Numbered from the stretch's first letter, positions 19,446 through 28,394 are shown. The stretch: 64,000 bases of DNA from Kitasatospora atroaurantiaca (GCF_007828955.1 NZ_VIVR01000001.1:7626001-7690000); one strand, 5' to 3'. Made by a program: numbers and translations. Notes: generated from the sequence alone by a model not told the origin.

Positions 19446-21619
19446 GAGCCTGTAAAGAATCAACACAGCTCTTTCGTCGGCGTGTTGACTGCTGGGACGG
19501 ATGCCAGGAGGGCTTCGGCCGTGCGGTGCTTCACTGGTGCCGGGGGCAGGTGGAACCCATCCTCCTTCAGCAACGGGCGGACGTCGCGGAAGGCGTTCCC
19601 GATGGTGCTCCGGTTCACCTGGAACAACTCGGCCAGCACTTCACCGGTGCAGACGTGGCGGTGGAAGAGGACGGCTGCCAGGACACGTTCCGCATCGGTG
19701 ATCTTCTGGGCGAACACTCCGCCGCGGGTGCCGGGCTGGCGTGGTCCGCCGCGCTGGGTGTGGCGGCGGCGCTCGACCAGTGCTGCCTGTCTGACCGCGA
19801 GGCGGTCGACGAGTTCCTGGAGGCCGGCGCGGCTCATGCCGGTCAGGAACGGATCGCACAGTGATTCGGGCAGAGGCGGTCGGCTTCGGGCGGGCAGGAC
19901 GCCGGTGTGCACGAAGGCGACCAGCTGGGCCGGCTCGGTGAACAGCAGCGTGGTCGGTTCGACCGTGATCTTGTGCTGGTCCAGAAGGCGGCTGGTCTCG
20001 GCGATCGCCGGGCCGATGACCCGGTCGGTCACCTCCAGCATCTCCGCGAGGACTCGCTGGGGGCAGACCTGCCGCAGGTAGAGGAGGGTCAGGAGGATGC
20101 GGTCGCGGCCGGAGAACAAGGGTTTGCCGTGGTCGGCTGCCGCCTTTCGGCGCGGTCCGCCCCGTTGTCGGAAGCATCGCTGTTCGCGCTCGGCCTCCTG
20201 GGCGGTGGCCAGTCGGTTCGCGAGGGCGTCGAGTTCCGCCGTGCTCATGCCGGTCAGGCGGGCGTCGTCCAGCAGGTCCAGGACCGTTCCGCGGTCGGGG
20301 GCGGTGGCGAGGTGTGTGGTTTCGGGAGGTGTTGTCTCCCCGCCGGTTGGCGCGGGGTGGAGTGTGTAGTTCCAGGTGCCTCGTGTCTCGTGGGGTTCCA
20401 GGGGCAGGGCGTTCATGCGGGCCTTGCTGATCGCGACGCCGGTCGGGTAGGGACGCTCGTCCAGCTCGGCCACTACGTGCAGTCCGCTGCGGGTGGTGGT
20501 GGAAGCGATCGTGTTGACAACGACTTCGTGGCTGGTGAGCGGCCTGCCGCGCCAGTTCATCGTGATGTGGGAGAAGAGCCGGTGCTCGATTTTGTTCCAC
20601 TTTGAAGTGCTTGGCGGGAAGTGGCAGACCGTGATCGCGAGCCCGGTCTCGGCGGCGAGCGCGGACAGTTCCGCCTTCCAGGCGCGGTAGCGGTAACTGT
20701 TGGAGCCGCCCGCGTCTGCGGTGATCAGCAGCCGGGTCGCGTTCGGGTAGTCGAGGCGGCCGCGGGCCTGCCACCACCGGCGGATCGTGGCGACCGCGAA
20801 CGCGGAGGTGTCGTGGTCGACCCCGACACTGACCCAGCCAGTGTCGGCCGCAAGGTCGTAGACGCCGTAGGGAATCGCCGTTTCGCCCTTCGGTCCGGTG
20901 AAGAAGCTGTGGTCCTCGACCTGGACCGGCTCGCCCTTGGGTCGCCACTCGCGCCCCGCGTTCGGCAGTTGTCCGAGCATCTCCTTCTTCTTGGCATCGA
21001 CGCTGATCACCGGCTCGCCCGCCGCCTGGAACTGTTTGACCTGCTCGTTGATGTACTGGAACTGCGCGTCCCGGTCCGGGTGCTGGTCGCCTTCCAGGGT
21101 CTTGGCGTTCGACTGCAGGCTGAAGCCGTTCTCTCGCAGGAGCCGGCCGACGGTCACCGGCGAGATTTGGCGTCCTTGCCGGGTGAGTTCCGTCGCGAGC
21201 TTGCGCAGCGACTTCGTCGTCCAGCGCAGCGGCGACATCGGATCGCCGCGCTCGTCCGGCTCGACCAGGGCCAGCAGGGCAGGCAACAGCCCCGGGTCCA
21301 ACTCGATCGCGCTCTTGCGTCCCCCACCCGGCCTGCGGATCCGCCCGTCCGCTAGGGGTTCGACGCCTGCCTCCAGCTCGAAGACACCCTTGCGGACGGT
21401 GCTCTCGCTCGCCCCGGCGATCCTGGCGACAGTCCGGACTCCGCCATGGCCCAGCAGCCTGGCCTCGGTCGCCAACGCCAGCCGCCGCTGCCGCTCGTTC
21501 AAGTGAGGCAGCAACACCTCGAACCGCGCAGCGAGTTGGGCCAGGGCCGAGTCCGTGATCGCCATACCAGGTCAACGAGCCCGGACACGGCAAGCAACAC
21601 CTTGTTCGCGACCAGGCTC
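19446..21619 (-). mobile_element. ISAzo13-like element
   Basis: Short ends GAGCCTG (19446-19452) and CAGGCTC (21613-21619) are flanked by AGT on both sides (19443-19445 and 21620-21622). Removing the element and one AGT restores the IS256 reading frame (CRVH + FLRN). 2174 bp with one transposase gene. Confidence 0.85.
19460..21565 (-). CDS. ISAzo13-family transposase with duplicated C-terminal module, 701 aa
   Basis: The N-terminal ~420 residues are a typical ISAzo13 transposase: LPHLNERQRRLALATEARLL, the HTH ASESTVRKGVFELEAG, EPVISVDAKKKEMLGQ (catalytic Asp), LLITADAGGSNSYRYRAWKA and FPPSTSKWNKIEHRLFSHI (catalytic Glu). The C-terminal ~270 residues form an unusual extension holding two related blocks, each beginning LTGMS (~450 and ~590) and containing QRGGPR and VLAE…V motifs. 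No stops interrupt it. Confidence 0.9.
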   Translation of the reverse strand: MAITDSALAQLAARFEVLLPHLNERQRRLALATEARLLGHGGVRTVARIAGASESTVRKGVFELEAGVEPLADGRIRRPGGGRKSAIELDPGLLPALLALVEPDERGDPMSPLRWTTKSLRKLATELTRQGRQISPVTVGRLLRENGFSLQSNAKTLEGDQHPDRDAQFQYINEQVKQFQAAGEPVISVDAKKKEMLGQLPNAGREWRPKGEPVQVEDHSFFTGPKGETAIPYGVYDLAADTGWVSVGVDHDTSAFAVATIRRWWQARGRLDYPNATRLLITADAGGSNSYRYRAWKAELSALAAETGLAITVCHFPPSTSKWNKIEHRLFSHITMNWRGRPLTSHEVVVNTIASTTTRSGLHVVAELDERPYPTGVAISKARMNALPLEPHETRGTWNYTLHPAPTGGETTPPETTHLATAPDRGTVLDLLDDARLTGMSTAELDALANRLATAQEAEREQRCFRQRGGPRRKAAADHGKPLFSGRDRILLTLLYLRQVCPQRVLAEMLEVTDRVIGPAIAETSRLLDQHKITVEPTTLLFTEPAQLVAFVHTGVLPARSRPPLPESLCDPFLTGMSRAGLQELVDRLAVRQAALVERRRHTQRGGPRQPGTRGGVFAQKITDAERVLAAVLFHRHVCTGEVLAELFQVNRSTIGNAFRDVRPLLKEDGFHLPPAPVKHRTAEALLASVPAVNTPTKELC

Positions 21620-22388
21620 AGTGAACGCGACAGCGCTGGTAGGCGGCGCCGAGCATGACCTTGCGGATCGCCTTGACCAGACCGCTGTGGCGATCGCCGA
21701 TGACCAGCCGGACCCCGGTCAGCCCGCGTTCGCGCAACGAGCGCAGGAACTCGGTCCAGAACATCTCGGTCTCGCTGTCGCCCACCATCAGGCCGAGCAC
21801 TTCCCGGCCACCGTCCTCGGTGATGCCGGTGGCGACCACCACGGCCCGGGAGACGATCTGGTGGTTCACCCGCGCCTTGCAATAGGTCGCGTCCAAGTAG
21901 ACGTAGGGGAAGCGGGTGTGGCCCAGGGGACGGTCGCGGAAGGCGGTGAGCTGTTCGTCCAGGTCGGCGCAGATCCGGGAGACCTCGCTCTTGGAGATGC
22001 CGGTGTCCGCGCCGAGGGCCTTGACCAGGTCGTCGACCGAGCGGGTGGACACGCCCAGGACGTAAGCCTCCATGATGACCGCGTAGAGCGCCTGGTCGAT
22101 CCGGCGGCGGCGTTCCAGCAGGCTGGGGAAGAAGCTGCCGGTGCGGACCTTGGGGATGGCCAGCTCCAGGTCGCCGGCCTGCGTGGTCAGGGTCTTGTCG
22201 CGGTGGCCGTTGCGCCAAGTGGTGCGGGCATCGCTGTGCTCGCCGGGTTCAGCGCCGATCCGGGCGGTCGCCTCGGCCTCGATCAGCTCCTGAAGCATCC
22301 GCTGGGCGACAGCCCTGATCAACTCGATTCCATCCGCCGTACGCAGTGACTCCATGAGGCGGAGTAGGTCAGACTGGGACAAGGCCAT
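21620..22388 (-). pseudogene. IS256 transposase, N-terminal fragment
   Basis: Starts at ATG 22388 (MALSQSDLLRLMESLRTADG); an upstream in-frame codon at 22406 is less likely. Contains TTWRNGHRDKTLTTQAGDLE, LVKALGADTGISKSEVSRIC, the catalytic-Asp segment YVYLDATYCKARVNHQIVSR and VRLVIGDRHSGLVKAIRKVM with the second Asp. It ends at CRVH, where the ISAzo13-like element begins. Joined with 19290-19445 and 17657-17952 it makes a full-length IS256 transposase. Confidence 0.93.
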
Positions 22389-22506
22389 CGCGCACCTCTT
22401 ACTCAACGAGCCTTCCTACTCGGAGAGTTGCGCGATGGCTTCTTCATGACCAGGGGTTACACCAAGATCCCTGCTACACCACTCAGCGGGACGCCATCCC
22501 ACCCGC

Positions 22507-23298
22507 CGCGGATACGTCCAGATCTTCAAAGGCTTCCACCGGTTCCTGCAGGCCCGCAAAGCCGTCGAGATCGAGGCCGCGTTCGGGGTCCGACTGGTCT
22601 GCCCGGTGGACGAGTTCAACGCCTCGCGGCATGTCGGCGACGACTCCCCGGCCCTGCTGCCTCCGCCGACCCCCGAGCGGGTCGAGGAGTTCTTCGAGTT
22701 CCTGAAGGCCCGGATCGCCACCGCCCGCAAGTACGCGCCCGCCGCCCGCGACTACGCGCTGTTCCGGACGCTGTATCACGCTGGCCTGCGCTCCGAGGAA
22801 GCCTCGCTCCTGGACCGCCCGGACGTCCACTTCAGCCGCGGGCCGTTCGGCAAGCTGCACGTGCGCTTCGGCAAGGGCGCCCACACCTCCGGGCCCCGTC
22901 CGCGCTGGGTGCCCATGCTCGACCAGCTGGACCTGGTCCTGCGCTGGTTCCTCGACGACGTCCGCGGCAAGTTCCCCGACTCGCCCGCGCTGTTCGCCGA
23001 CGAGTCGGGCGGCCACCTTCACCAGGGCACCGTCCGCAACCGCCTGCGATACCTGATGGAGCTGGAGGGCCGTCCGGCCGCCGACCGGTTCAGCCCGCAT
23101 GCCCTGCGCCGGGCCTGCGCGACCCACAACTACGAGCGCGGGGTGGACCTGGTGGCCATCCAGCAGCTACTCGGTCACTGGACTGTCAGTTCGACCATGA
23201 GATACGTCCGGCCGTCGGCCACGTTCATCGAGGACGCGTATCGACGCGCCGTGACCAGCACCCTCGGCGAGCTCACTGGAGAGGAACCCACGCCGTGA
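22507..23298 (+). pseudogene. Tyrosine recombinase (TnpA-like), 3' part
   Basis: Continues the recombinase from RGYVQIFKGFHRFLQARKAV. It carries a full catalytic set: Arg in YHAGLRSEEASLL (~186 of the restored protein), the HxxR box SPHALRRACATHNYE (~287), GH in LLGHWTVSSTM, and the nucleophile Tyr in MRYVRPS (~323). Expression is now unlikely because the promoter and N-terminus lie across 4.9 kb of IS256. Its stop overlaps the next gene in a GTGA. Confidence 0.92.
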
Positions 23299-23609
23299 AC
23301 ATCAAGTGGAAGCTGCGGATGGCCGCCGCCCAGCGCGAGGTCTGGACCGGCGCCCAGTTGAGGCGGCTCCTGGCCGAGAAGGCCGGCCTGGAACTGTCCT
23401 CCGCGTCGGTGTCAGCCCTGTTCACCAAGGAACCCTCGCAGGTGAAGATGTCCACGCTCGCAGCGTTGTGCACCGCGCTGGAGTGCACCCCCAACGACCT
23501 GATCGAGGTCGATATCACCCCCGTCGAACGCCCTGTGGCTCCTCCTCGACCGGCAGCCGATCTGCCGCGGGTCGCCTCGGCCCGGGGCCGGTCCATGCCG
23601 CCGATCTGA
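23295..23609 (+). CDS. Xre-family HTH protein, middle gene of recombinase trio
   Basis: 104 residues from GTG 23295, which overlaps the recombinase stop. A helix-turn-helix lies at ~15-70 (TGAQLRRLLAEKAGLELSSA, MSTLAALCTALECTPNDLIE), followed by a Pro-rich tail. It resembles the small Cro/C1-type proteins found between two recombinases in actinobacterial elements. Probable accessory or regulatory protein for transposition; it occupies the place of the small TnpC of Tn554-type elements, but homology to TnpC is not claimed. Confidence 0.85.
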   Translation: MNIKWKLRMAAAQREVWTGAQLRRLLAEKAGLELSSASVSALFTKEPSQVKMSTLAALCTALECTPNDLIEVDITPVERPVAPPRPAADLPRVASARGRSMPPI

Positions 23610-23631
23610 CGGAAGGGGGTCCGGGCGAAGC

Positions 23632-25254
23632 ATGGGCAAGAGGCAGCGGGACTGTGTCGGGTGCGGGGCGCCGGTCGGGTTCATCGACCGGCAGCACTGC
23701 TGCCGCTGCACGGCCCGGATGAAGGACGAGGCCGCCCGCGCGTCCTGCCCTGCCTGCGGGAGGTCACGCGTCCTGCAAGCCGACACCGGACGGTGCATCA
23801 CCTGCTCGCGGACCTGCGCGGGATGCGGCCGCCCGGTCCGCTCACCGACCGCCAGCCACTGCGGGATCTGCCGACGCGAAGCGGACAGGCAGGCCGCGAA
23901 GCAGGTCTGTCCTCGTTGCCGGCGGCCCGGCTTCCTGCAGACCGGCACCGGATGGTGCGGCCACTGCTCGCGCCAGCGGCAGACCAAGCAGCCACCGCGG
24001 CAGTGCGTCGGCTGCGGCGAGGTGCGGCGCCGTGCCGGGCTCGGACTCTGTTCGGCCTGCTGGCAGAAGCACCCCGACCGCCCCTTCATCGCCGCCGAGA
24101 ATCTGGCCGCGCGGCTCGCCGAGCCCGTGCCCTGGCTGGGTGACTTCGCCGGCCATCTCGCCGAACGGCACTGCGCGAGTCGCGCCTGCATCATGATCAG
24201 CACACTGGGCAGACTGCTGGAGGACGAACAGCCCAACCACCCCCAGGCCCTGCTGGACCGCGCCCGTCACCCCGGCCGGTCGATGGGCTCCCTCGCCCGG
24301 GCGCTCGAAGGCTTCTTCACCCAGCGCGGCCTCGCCCTTCCCACCGACCAGGCGCAACGGCTCGCCGCCGGACGCCGCCGACGCCGCATCGACGCCACCC
24401 CGCTCCCGCTGCGACCGCAGGTCCAGGCGTTCGCCGAGTCCATGCTGCGAGCACGCGAGCGCGCCCTCAAGGCCGGCACCCTGCCTCGCACGGACAGCAC
24501 CATCGAGGCGGCCCTGGCCATCGTCCGCGACCTCGCCCGCTTTCTGACCAGCACGCGCAACAAGCAGGACTGGGCCCTGACCGACGTGCACGACGTCGAG
24601 GCCTTCCTGGCGACCATGCCCAGGGCCCGGCAACGCCGGCTGACCGTGCTGCGGCAGTACTTCCGCTTCGCCCGCTCCCGCAAGGTCGTGCTCATCGACC
24701 CCACCCGGGGAGTGAAGGCCAAAGGCCCGTCAGGGTTCAGCGGCACCACCGTCGCCGTCGGGCAGCAGCGGCAACTGTTCCGCCGCTGGACCACCGGCAC
24801 CGACGCGCACCCGCACGAGGCACTGCTCGGAATCCTGGCCCTCCTCCACGCGGCCTCCAGCAGCGAGGTCCGGCGCCTGCGCGTGGACGACCTCGACCCC
24901 ACCAACCGCACCATCCGCCTGGGCAAACGCCCGCATCGGGTGCCTATGGACCCGACCAGCTGGTCGGCACTCCAACGCTGCCTGGCCCACCGCATGGACC
25001 AGCGCACCGACAACCCCCACGTGATCGTCACCAAGATCACCAAGAGCGGCCGGGCACCGGCGTCGACCGCCTATGTCAGCCACCTCCTGGACCCCTGTGG
25101 CGTTCCGCCTCGGACTCTGCGATGCACCCGCCTTGCCGACCTCGTGAACACTCTGGACCCCAAACTCGTCGCCGCAGCCCTCGGCATGGATCCCGAGGGC
25201 GTCATGATCTACCTCGCCGATCACGTCGATGCAGGACGCCTCCCTGACGCGTAA
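23632..25254 (+). CDS. Zinc-ribbon tyrosine recombinase (TnpB-like), 540 aa
   Basis: Starts at ATG 23632. Residues ~8-150 hold ten CxxC motifs (CVGC, CCRC, CPAC, CITC, CAGC, CGIC, CPRC, CGHC, CVGC, CSAC), enough for five zinc ribbons. A SAM-like domain follows (TDSTIEAALAIVRDLARFLT, ~285-345), then an integrase catalytic fold (~370-540). The first Arg is in HAASSSEVRRLRVDDLDP and a Tyr is in VMIYLADHVDAGRL, but the HxxR box reads RCTR (PPRTLRCTRLADL), so the usual His is absent. It may be a structural or partner recombinase rather than a full enzyme. Confidence 0.82.
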   Translation: MGKRQRDCVGCGAPVGFIDRQHCCRCTARMKDEAARASCPACGRSRVLQADTGRCITCSRTCAGCGRPVRSPTASHCGICRREADRQAAKQVCPRCRRPGFLQTGTGWCGHCSRQRQTKQPPRQCVGCGEVRRRAGLGLCSACWQKHPDRPFIAAENLAARLAEPVPWLGDFAGHLAERHCASRACIMISTLGRLLEDEQPNHPQALLDRARHPGRSMGSLARALEGFFTQRGLALPTDQAQRLAAGRRRRRIDATPLPLRPQVQAFAESMLRARERALKAGTLPRTDSTIEAALAIVRDLARFLTSTRNKQDWALTDVHDVEAFLATMPRARQRRLTVLRQYFRFARSRKVVLIDPTRGVKAKGPSGFSGTTVAVGQQRQLFRRWTTGTDAHPHEALLGILALLHAASSSEVRRLRVDDLDPTNRTIRLGKRPHRVPMDPTSWSALQRCLAHRMDQRTDNPHVIVTKITKSGRAPASTAYVSHLLDPCGVPPRTLRCTRLADLVNTLDPKLVAAALGMDPEGVMIYLADHVDAGRLPDA

Positions 25255-25296
25255 TCTCCGCGACGGGTGGGGCCTCCGTGATCTACCGTTCAACCG

Positions 25297-25761
25297 ATGA
25301 GCTCCCACGACACCGACCTCGACACGCCGACCGCCGTGACCGTCCGCTGCCAGAACAACCGCTCCGTCAGCGTGCGGCTCTGCGTCTGCTCCCGGCCCGA
25401 CGAGGACCGCGTGCAGTACGCGGTCGAGGCGTCCGCGCCGGGGCTGACCATTCGCGTTGACGAGGTGGTCTCCTGGAACTGGGGCGCGGACCTGGCGCCC
25501 TTCCTGGAGGGACTGGCGGTCGACTTCCGCGGCTGGGACGGGCAGCGGGTCTGGCAGACCAACGACCGGGATCTCAACGTCAGCGCGGTCTTCCGCTCCG
25601 GTGGTCACGTCGGGCTGACCTGGACTCTTCGCCCTTGGAGAAGTGCGGCTGGTGGTTGGGAGGCATCCGTTACGACCTGGCTCGACGCCGGCGAGCAGAT
25701 GTCTGCCCTGGCGATGGATGTCCGACGCTTCCTCACCCAGCAGGACGGCGGCCGTGACTGA
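25297..25761 (+). CDS. DUF6228-like protein, cargo of the recombinase transposon
   Basis: 154 residues from ATG 25297. Contains TPTAVTVRCQNNRSVSVRLC, VEASAPGLTIRVDEVVSWNW, FLEGLAVDFRGWDGQRVWQT and GHVGLTWTLRPW, a pattern I recall from the actinobacterial DUF6228 family. No function is established for it. Cytosolic, acidic, beta-rich. It overlaps the next gene by eight bases (GTGACTGA), so the two are co-translated. As cargo of a mobile element next to other immunity-like genes, a defence or toxin-immunity role is plausible but unproven. Confidence 0.75.
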   Translation: MSSHDTDLDTPTAVTVRCQNNRSVSVRLCVCSRPDEDRVQYAVEASAPGLTIRVDEVVSWNWGADLAPFLEGLAVDFRGWDGQRVWQTNDRDLNVSAVFRSGGHVGLTWTLRPWRSAAGGWEASVTTWLDAGEQMSALAMDVRRFLTQQDGGRD

Positions 25762-26224
25762 TCTGCGGCTTGTCTGGACTCTCAACGGACACGGGTGGGC
25801 GGACTGCCGGATCGCTGACGGGCAAGCCGATGCCGAAGTCACAGCGTCGTACATCACCAGCGCCCCCGAGGATCTCCTGACGGCGATCGCCTGGCTGGTC
25901 AGCGGTGAAGCCGAGACGCGTGCCCAGTTCGAGGCAGAGCCCACCGCTTTCCGGTGGATCTTCTACCGCGCAGGCGACGACGTATGGATCCGCGTCCTTC
26001 AAGTACCGGACGGCTCCAAGCACGACAACGCTGGCACCGAGATCTGGTCGACCCAGCAGAGCGTCGACGCCGTGGCACGAGCGGTGATCCGCTGCTTCGA
26101 CGAAGTCGCCACGAAGTACGGCGAGAGCGGATATCGCGGCAAGTGGGGCGAACACTTCCCCCGAACCGAGCTCGAAGACCTCAGGTCGCTCTGGCGCACG
26201 CACCGGTTCGACCCGCCAGCCTGA
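25754..26224 (+). CDS. Hypothetical protein, second cargo gene, 156 aa
   Basis: GTG start at 25754 inside the end of the preceding gene. Begins MTDLRLVWTLNGHGWADCRI and continues with DLLTAIAWLVSGEAETRAQF, FRWIFYRAGDDVWIRVLQVP and VDAVARAVIRCFDEVATKYG. No signal or membrane segment. I do not recognise a named family; the layout (beta strands, then a helix before the C-terminus) resembles small immunity proteins. It lies 46 bp from the right junction of the recombinase transposon and is coupled to the DUF6228-like gene. Confidence 0.7.
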   Translation: MTDLRLVWTLNGHGWADCRIADGQADAEVTASYITSAPEDLLTAIAWLVSGEAETRAQFEAEPTAFRWIFYRAGDDVWIRVLQVPDGSKHDNAGTEIWSTQQSVDAVARAVIRCFDEVATKYGESGYRGKWGEHFPRTELEDLRSLWRTHRFDPPA

Positions 26225-26286
26225 CCCCCCGAACCCGTCGACATTCGGCACTGCCTCGCACAGGTTGAGCGGAACATGTGCGCTTT

Positions 26287-26907
26287 GCTGAAGGTCTTGT
26301 TCGAGGTCAGGATGATCGAGCCCCTCTCGTAGCGCTTGGAGATCACCTGGAAGACCAGGTTCGCCTCGGCGCGTTCCAGGGGCTCGTAGCCCACCTCGTC
26401 GACCACGAGAACGCTCGGCCGCAGGTAGGCGCGGAGCTTGGTGGTCAACCGCCCGGCGGCCTCGGCGGTCTTCAGCTGGCGGACCATGTCGTCGAGGGTG
26501 GTGAAGTAGATCGAGAAGCCGGCCCGGCAGGCGGCGACCGCCAGGGCGACCGCGAGGTGAGTCTTGCCGACCCCGGGCGGGCCCAGTAGGGCAGCGTTGG
26601 CCTTGGCCTCGACGAAGGACAGGGTAGCCAGGTCCTTGACCTTGCGCGGGTCGAGCTCGGGCTGGAAGGAGAAGTCGTAGTCGTCCAGCGTCTTGTGGTG
26701 CGGAAGCTTCGAGAGCCGCAGACCTTGGCGGAACCGGCGTTCGTCGCGGACGGCGAGCTCTTCGGCCAGGACGAGATCGAGGAAGTCGAGGTAGCCGAGC
26801 TTGCCTTCCTCGGCGCGGGTGGCGTACTGGTTCAGGCTCTCGGCTAGGTGGGGCAGGCCGAGCTTGGCGGCCGTGGTGCGGATGCGATTGCCGGTCAGCT
26901 GGCTCAA
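26287..26907 (-). pseudogene. istB: istB, 5' fragment (N-terminal 207 residues)
   Basis: ATG 26907 overlaps the istA stop. The AAA+ ATPase core is visible: Walker A LLGPPGVGKTHLAVALAVAA (~107), Walker B SVLVVDEVGYEPL (~165) and the sensor-like SIILTSNKTFS (~200). The native sequence stops at TFS. The open frame then runs on for ~95 codons into the inserted transposon (to 25999), giving a chimeric tail. The missing C-terminus is at 17046-17195. Confidence 0.93.
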
Positions 26908-28322
26908 CTGGATTCCTTCGTCGTGGAGTTGGTGGTGAAGGGCCGGGTGCCAGTCAGCTCGTCATAGACCGACAGTGGGCGGCGGCCGACTTCGACGCGG
27001 GTGGCCGCGCTCCGGTGCAGGAGGGCCTGGAGCGGCCCTGCCTGCTCGCCCGGGGCGTCCTGGTGGCGGGGCCGGGGCAGGACATCTCCCGTGGTGACGC
27101 GGCGGTTGTCGCCCTTGGGCAGGCCGTCCCAGTGCTTCTGGTCGACGACCCGGGCGCCGCGGCCGACCGCCCGCGGGTGGACGGCCAGCAGGGTCTCACC
27201 GCTGGCGTCGGGGGCGGTGGAGTGCAGCATGATCTGGGACTTCGTGGCCCGGATCTCGACCAGCTGGCGGGGGCGGACCCGGCGGGCCGGCACCGAGTAG
27301 AGGTTGGCGTCGAAGGCGACCAGGCAGTCCTTGCCGACGTGCCGAAGGTGCCGCTGGGCGACCACATAGGGCCTCGGCGGCAGCGGCCGCAGGGCCATGT
27401 GGTCGCGGACCGCGCGGTGGCCGATGACCTCGCCGTGGGTGCTGTGGACGCGGGCCCGGCGCAACGGCACCCAGGCCGTGAACGCGGCGTCCAGCTCCTC
27501 GATGGAGGAGAAGGCTCGCCCGGCCAGGACGTGGTCGCGGACGATCAGGACTTGCCGTTCGACCCGGCCCTTGCCCTGGGGGCGGTAGGCGGCCAGCACG
27601 TCGATGTCGAAGTCGTAGTGCCCGGCGAACGCGACCGCCTCGGGGTGCAGCGGGACCGCCTCGCCAGGGGCGACGTGCCGGCGGACCACGGTCTTGGTGC
27701 GGTCGTAGACGATCGTCATCGGCACCCCGCCGAAGTGCGCGAATGCCTGACGGTGGCAGTCGAAGAACGTCGCCAGGTCCTGGCTGGTGGTGAAGCAGCA
27801 GAACGGATCGCGCGAGTAGGACAAGGTCATGTGGAAGGAGTAGACCTTCGGGATGCCGAGGTGGGCGAGGATCTTGCCCTCGTCACCCCAGTCGACCTGG
27901 GCCTGGGCTCCGGGGATGACCTCGAACCTGCGGTGCAGCCCTGCCAGTTCACCGGGGCTGATGCCCAACTCCTCGGCGACGCGGGGCCTTGCTTCTTGGA
28001 GGTAGATCTTCACGCGCTGGTAGTTGCCGGTGAACCCGTACTCGTTGACCAGTCGTTCGTGGACCACGGCGCCCTTGATAAGGATCTCGGACCGCAGCAT
28101 CGCGTCGATCAGCGGCGCGACCTCGTCCACCATCCGCTTGCGGGACTGCCCGTTCGAGGTCCGGCGAGGCGGTGCGATGGGCGCCTGGGCCGCCAGGTAC
28201 TTGCGGACCGTGCGGCGGTTCAGCCCGGTCTCCTTCGAGATCTCCGACAGGCTCATCGCCCCGGACTCGTGCAGACCGCGGAATCGTCGAAGCTCCAACC
28301 AGCGATGCGGGTCCAAGACCAT
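26904..28322 (-). CDS. istA: IS21-family transposase IstA
   Basis: 472 residues from ATG 28322 (MVLDPHRWLELRRFRGLHES); an in-frame codon at 28355 is less likely. N-terminal HTH MSLSEISKETGLNRRTVRKY, then an rve DDE core: AQVDWGDEGKILAHL (Asp), MTIVYDRTKTVVRRH (Asp), YRPQGKGRVERQVL (Glu). The C-terminal Mu-like beta domain includes CLVAFDANLYSVPARRVRPR. The gene is intact and coupled to istB by ATGA, but its helper is broken. It could act only with IstB supplied by another copy. Confidence 0.94.
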   Translation of the reverse strand: MVLDPHRWLELRRFRGLHESGAMSLSEISKETGLNRRTVRKYLAAQAPIAPPRRTSNGQSRKRMVDEVAPLIDAMLRSEILIKGAVVHERLVNEYGFTGNYQRVKIYLQEARPRVAEELGISPGELAGLHRRFEVIPGAQAQVDWGDEGKILAHLGIPKVYSFHMTLSYSRDPFCCFTTSQDLATFFDCHRQAFAHFGGVPMTIVYDRTKTVVRRHVAPGEAVPLHPEAVAFAGHYDFDIDVLAAYRPQGKGRVERQVLIVRDHVLAGRAFSSIEELDAAFTAWVPLRRARVHSTHGEVIGHRAVRDHMALRPLPPRPYVVAQRHLRHVGKDCLVAFDANLYSVPARRVRPRQLVEIRATKSQIMLHSTAPDASGETLLAVHPRAVGRGARVVDQKHWDGLPKGDNRRVTTGDVLPRPRHQDAPGEQAGPLQALLHRSAATRVEVGRRPLSVYDELTGTRPFTTNSTTKESS

Positions 28323-28394
28323 CGTCAGCCGCCCTCCGCCACCCGAATAGACCAAGCAGCAGACTGCCGGGCAGCGGCCCTCAGCACCTCAAGA

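Larger units (their letters stand above)
17615..22498 (-). mobile_element. IS256-family (Mutator-type) element, split twice
   Basis: Imperfect 25-bp inverted repeats begin GGTCGTGTCCC at 17615 and GATGGCGTCCC (complement) at 22498; both end GTGGTGTAG. The 8-bp target CCACCCGC is duplicated at 17607-17614 and 22499-22506. Its single transposase gene is broken by an IS3 element and an ISAzo13-like element. Native size without these is about 1.4 kb. Confidence 0.92.
17196..26288 (+). mobile_element. Tn554-like tyrosine-recombinase transposon with two cargo genes
   Basis: Interrupts istB. Both ends carry GCACATGTTCC pointing inward (17207-17217, and its complement at 26271-26281). The istB target sequence TCAG is present at both junctions (TCAGTT at 17201-17196, TCAGCA at 26291-26286), suggesting crossover at a short shared core rather than a staggered-cut duplication. 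Contents in order: a tyrosine recombinase (split by IS256), a small Xre-type protein, a zinc-ribbon recombinase, then two cargo genes. The size and order recall TnpA/TnpC/TnpB of Tn554-type elements. Native length without the IS256 layer is about 4.2 kb. Confidence 0.75.

Noticed and set aside
25999..26286. The C-terminal ~95 codons of the istB open frame as native protein
   Set aside because: They read antisense through the second cargo gene; the true IstB C-terminus is found at 17046-17195.
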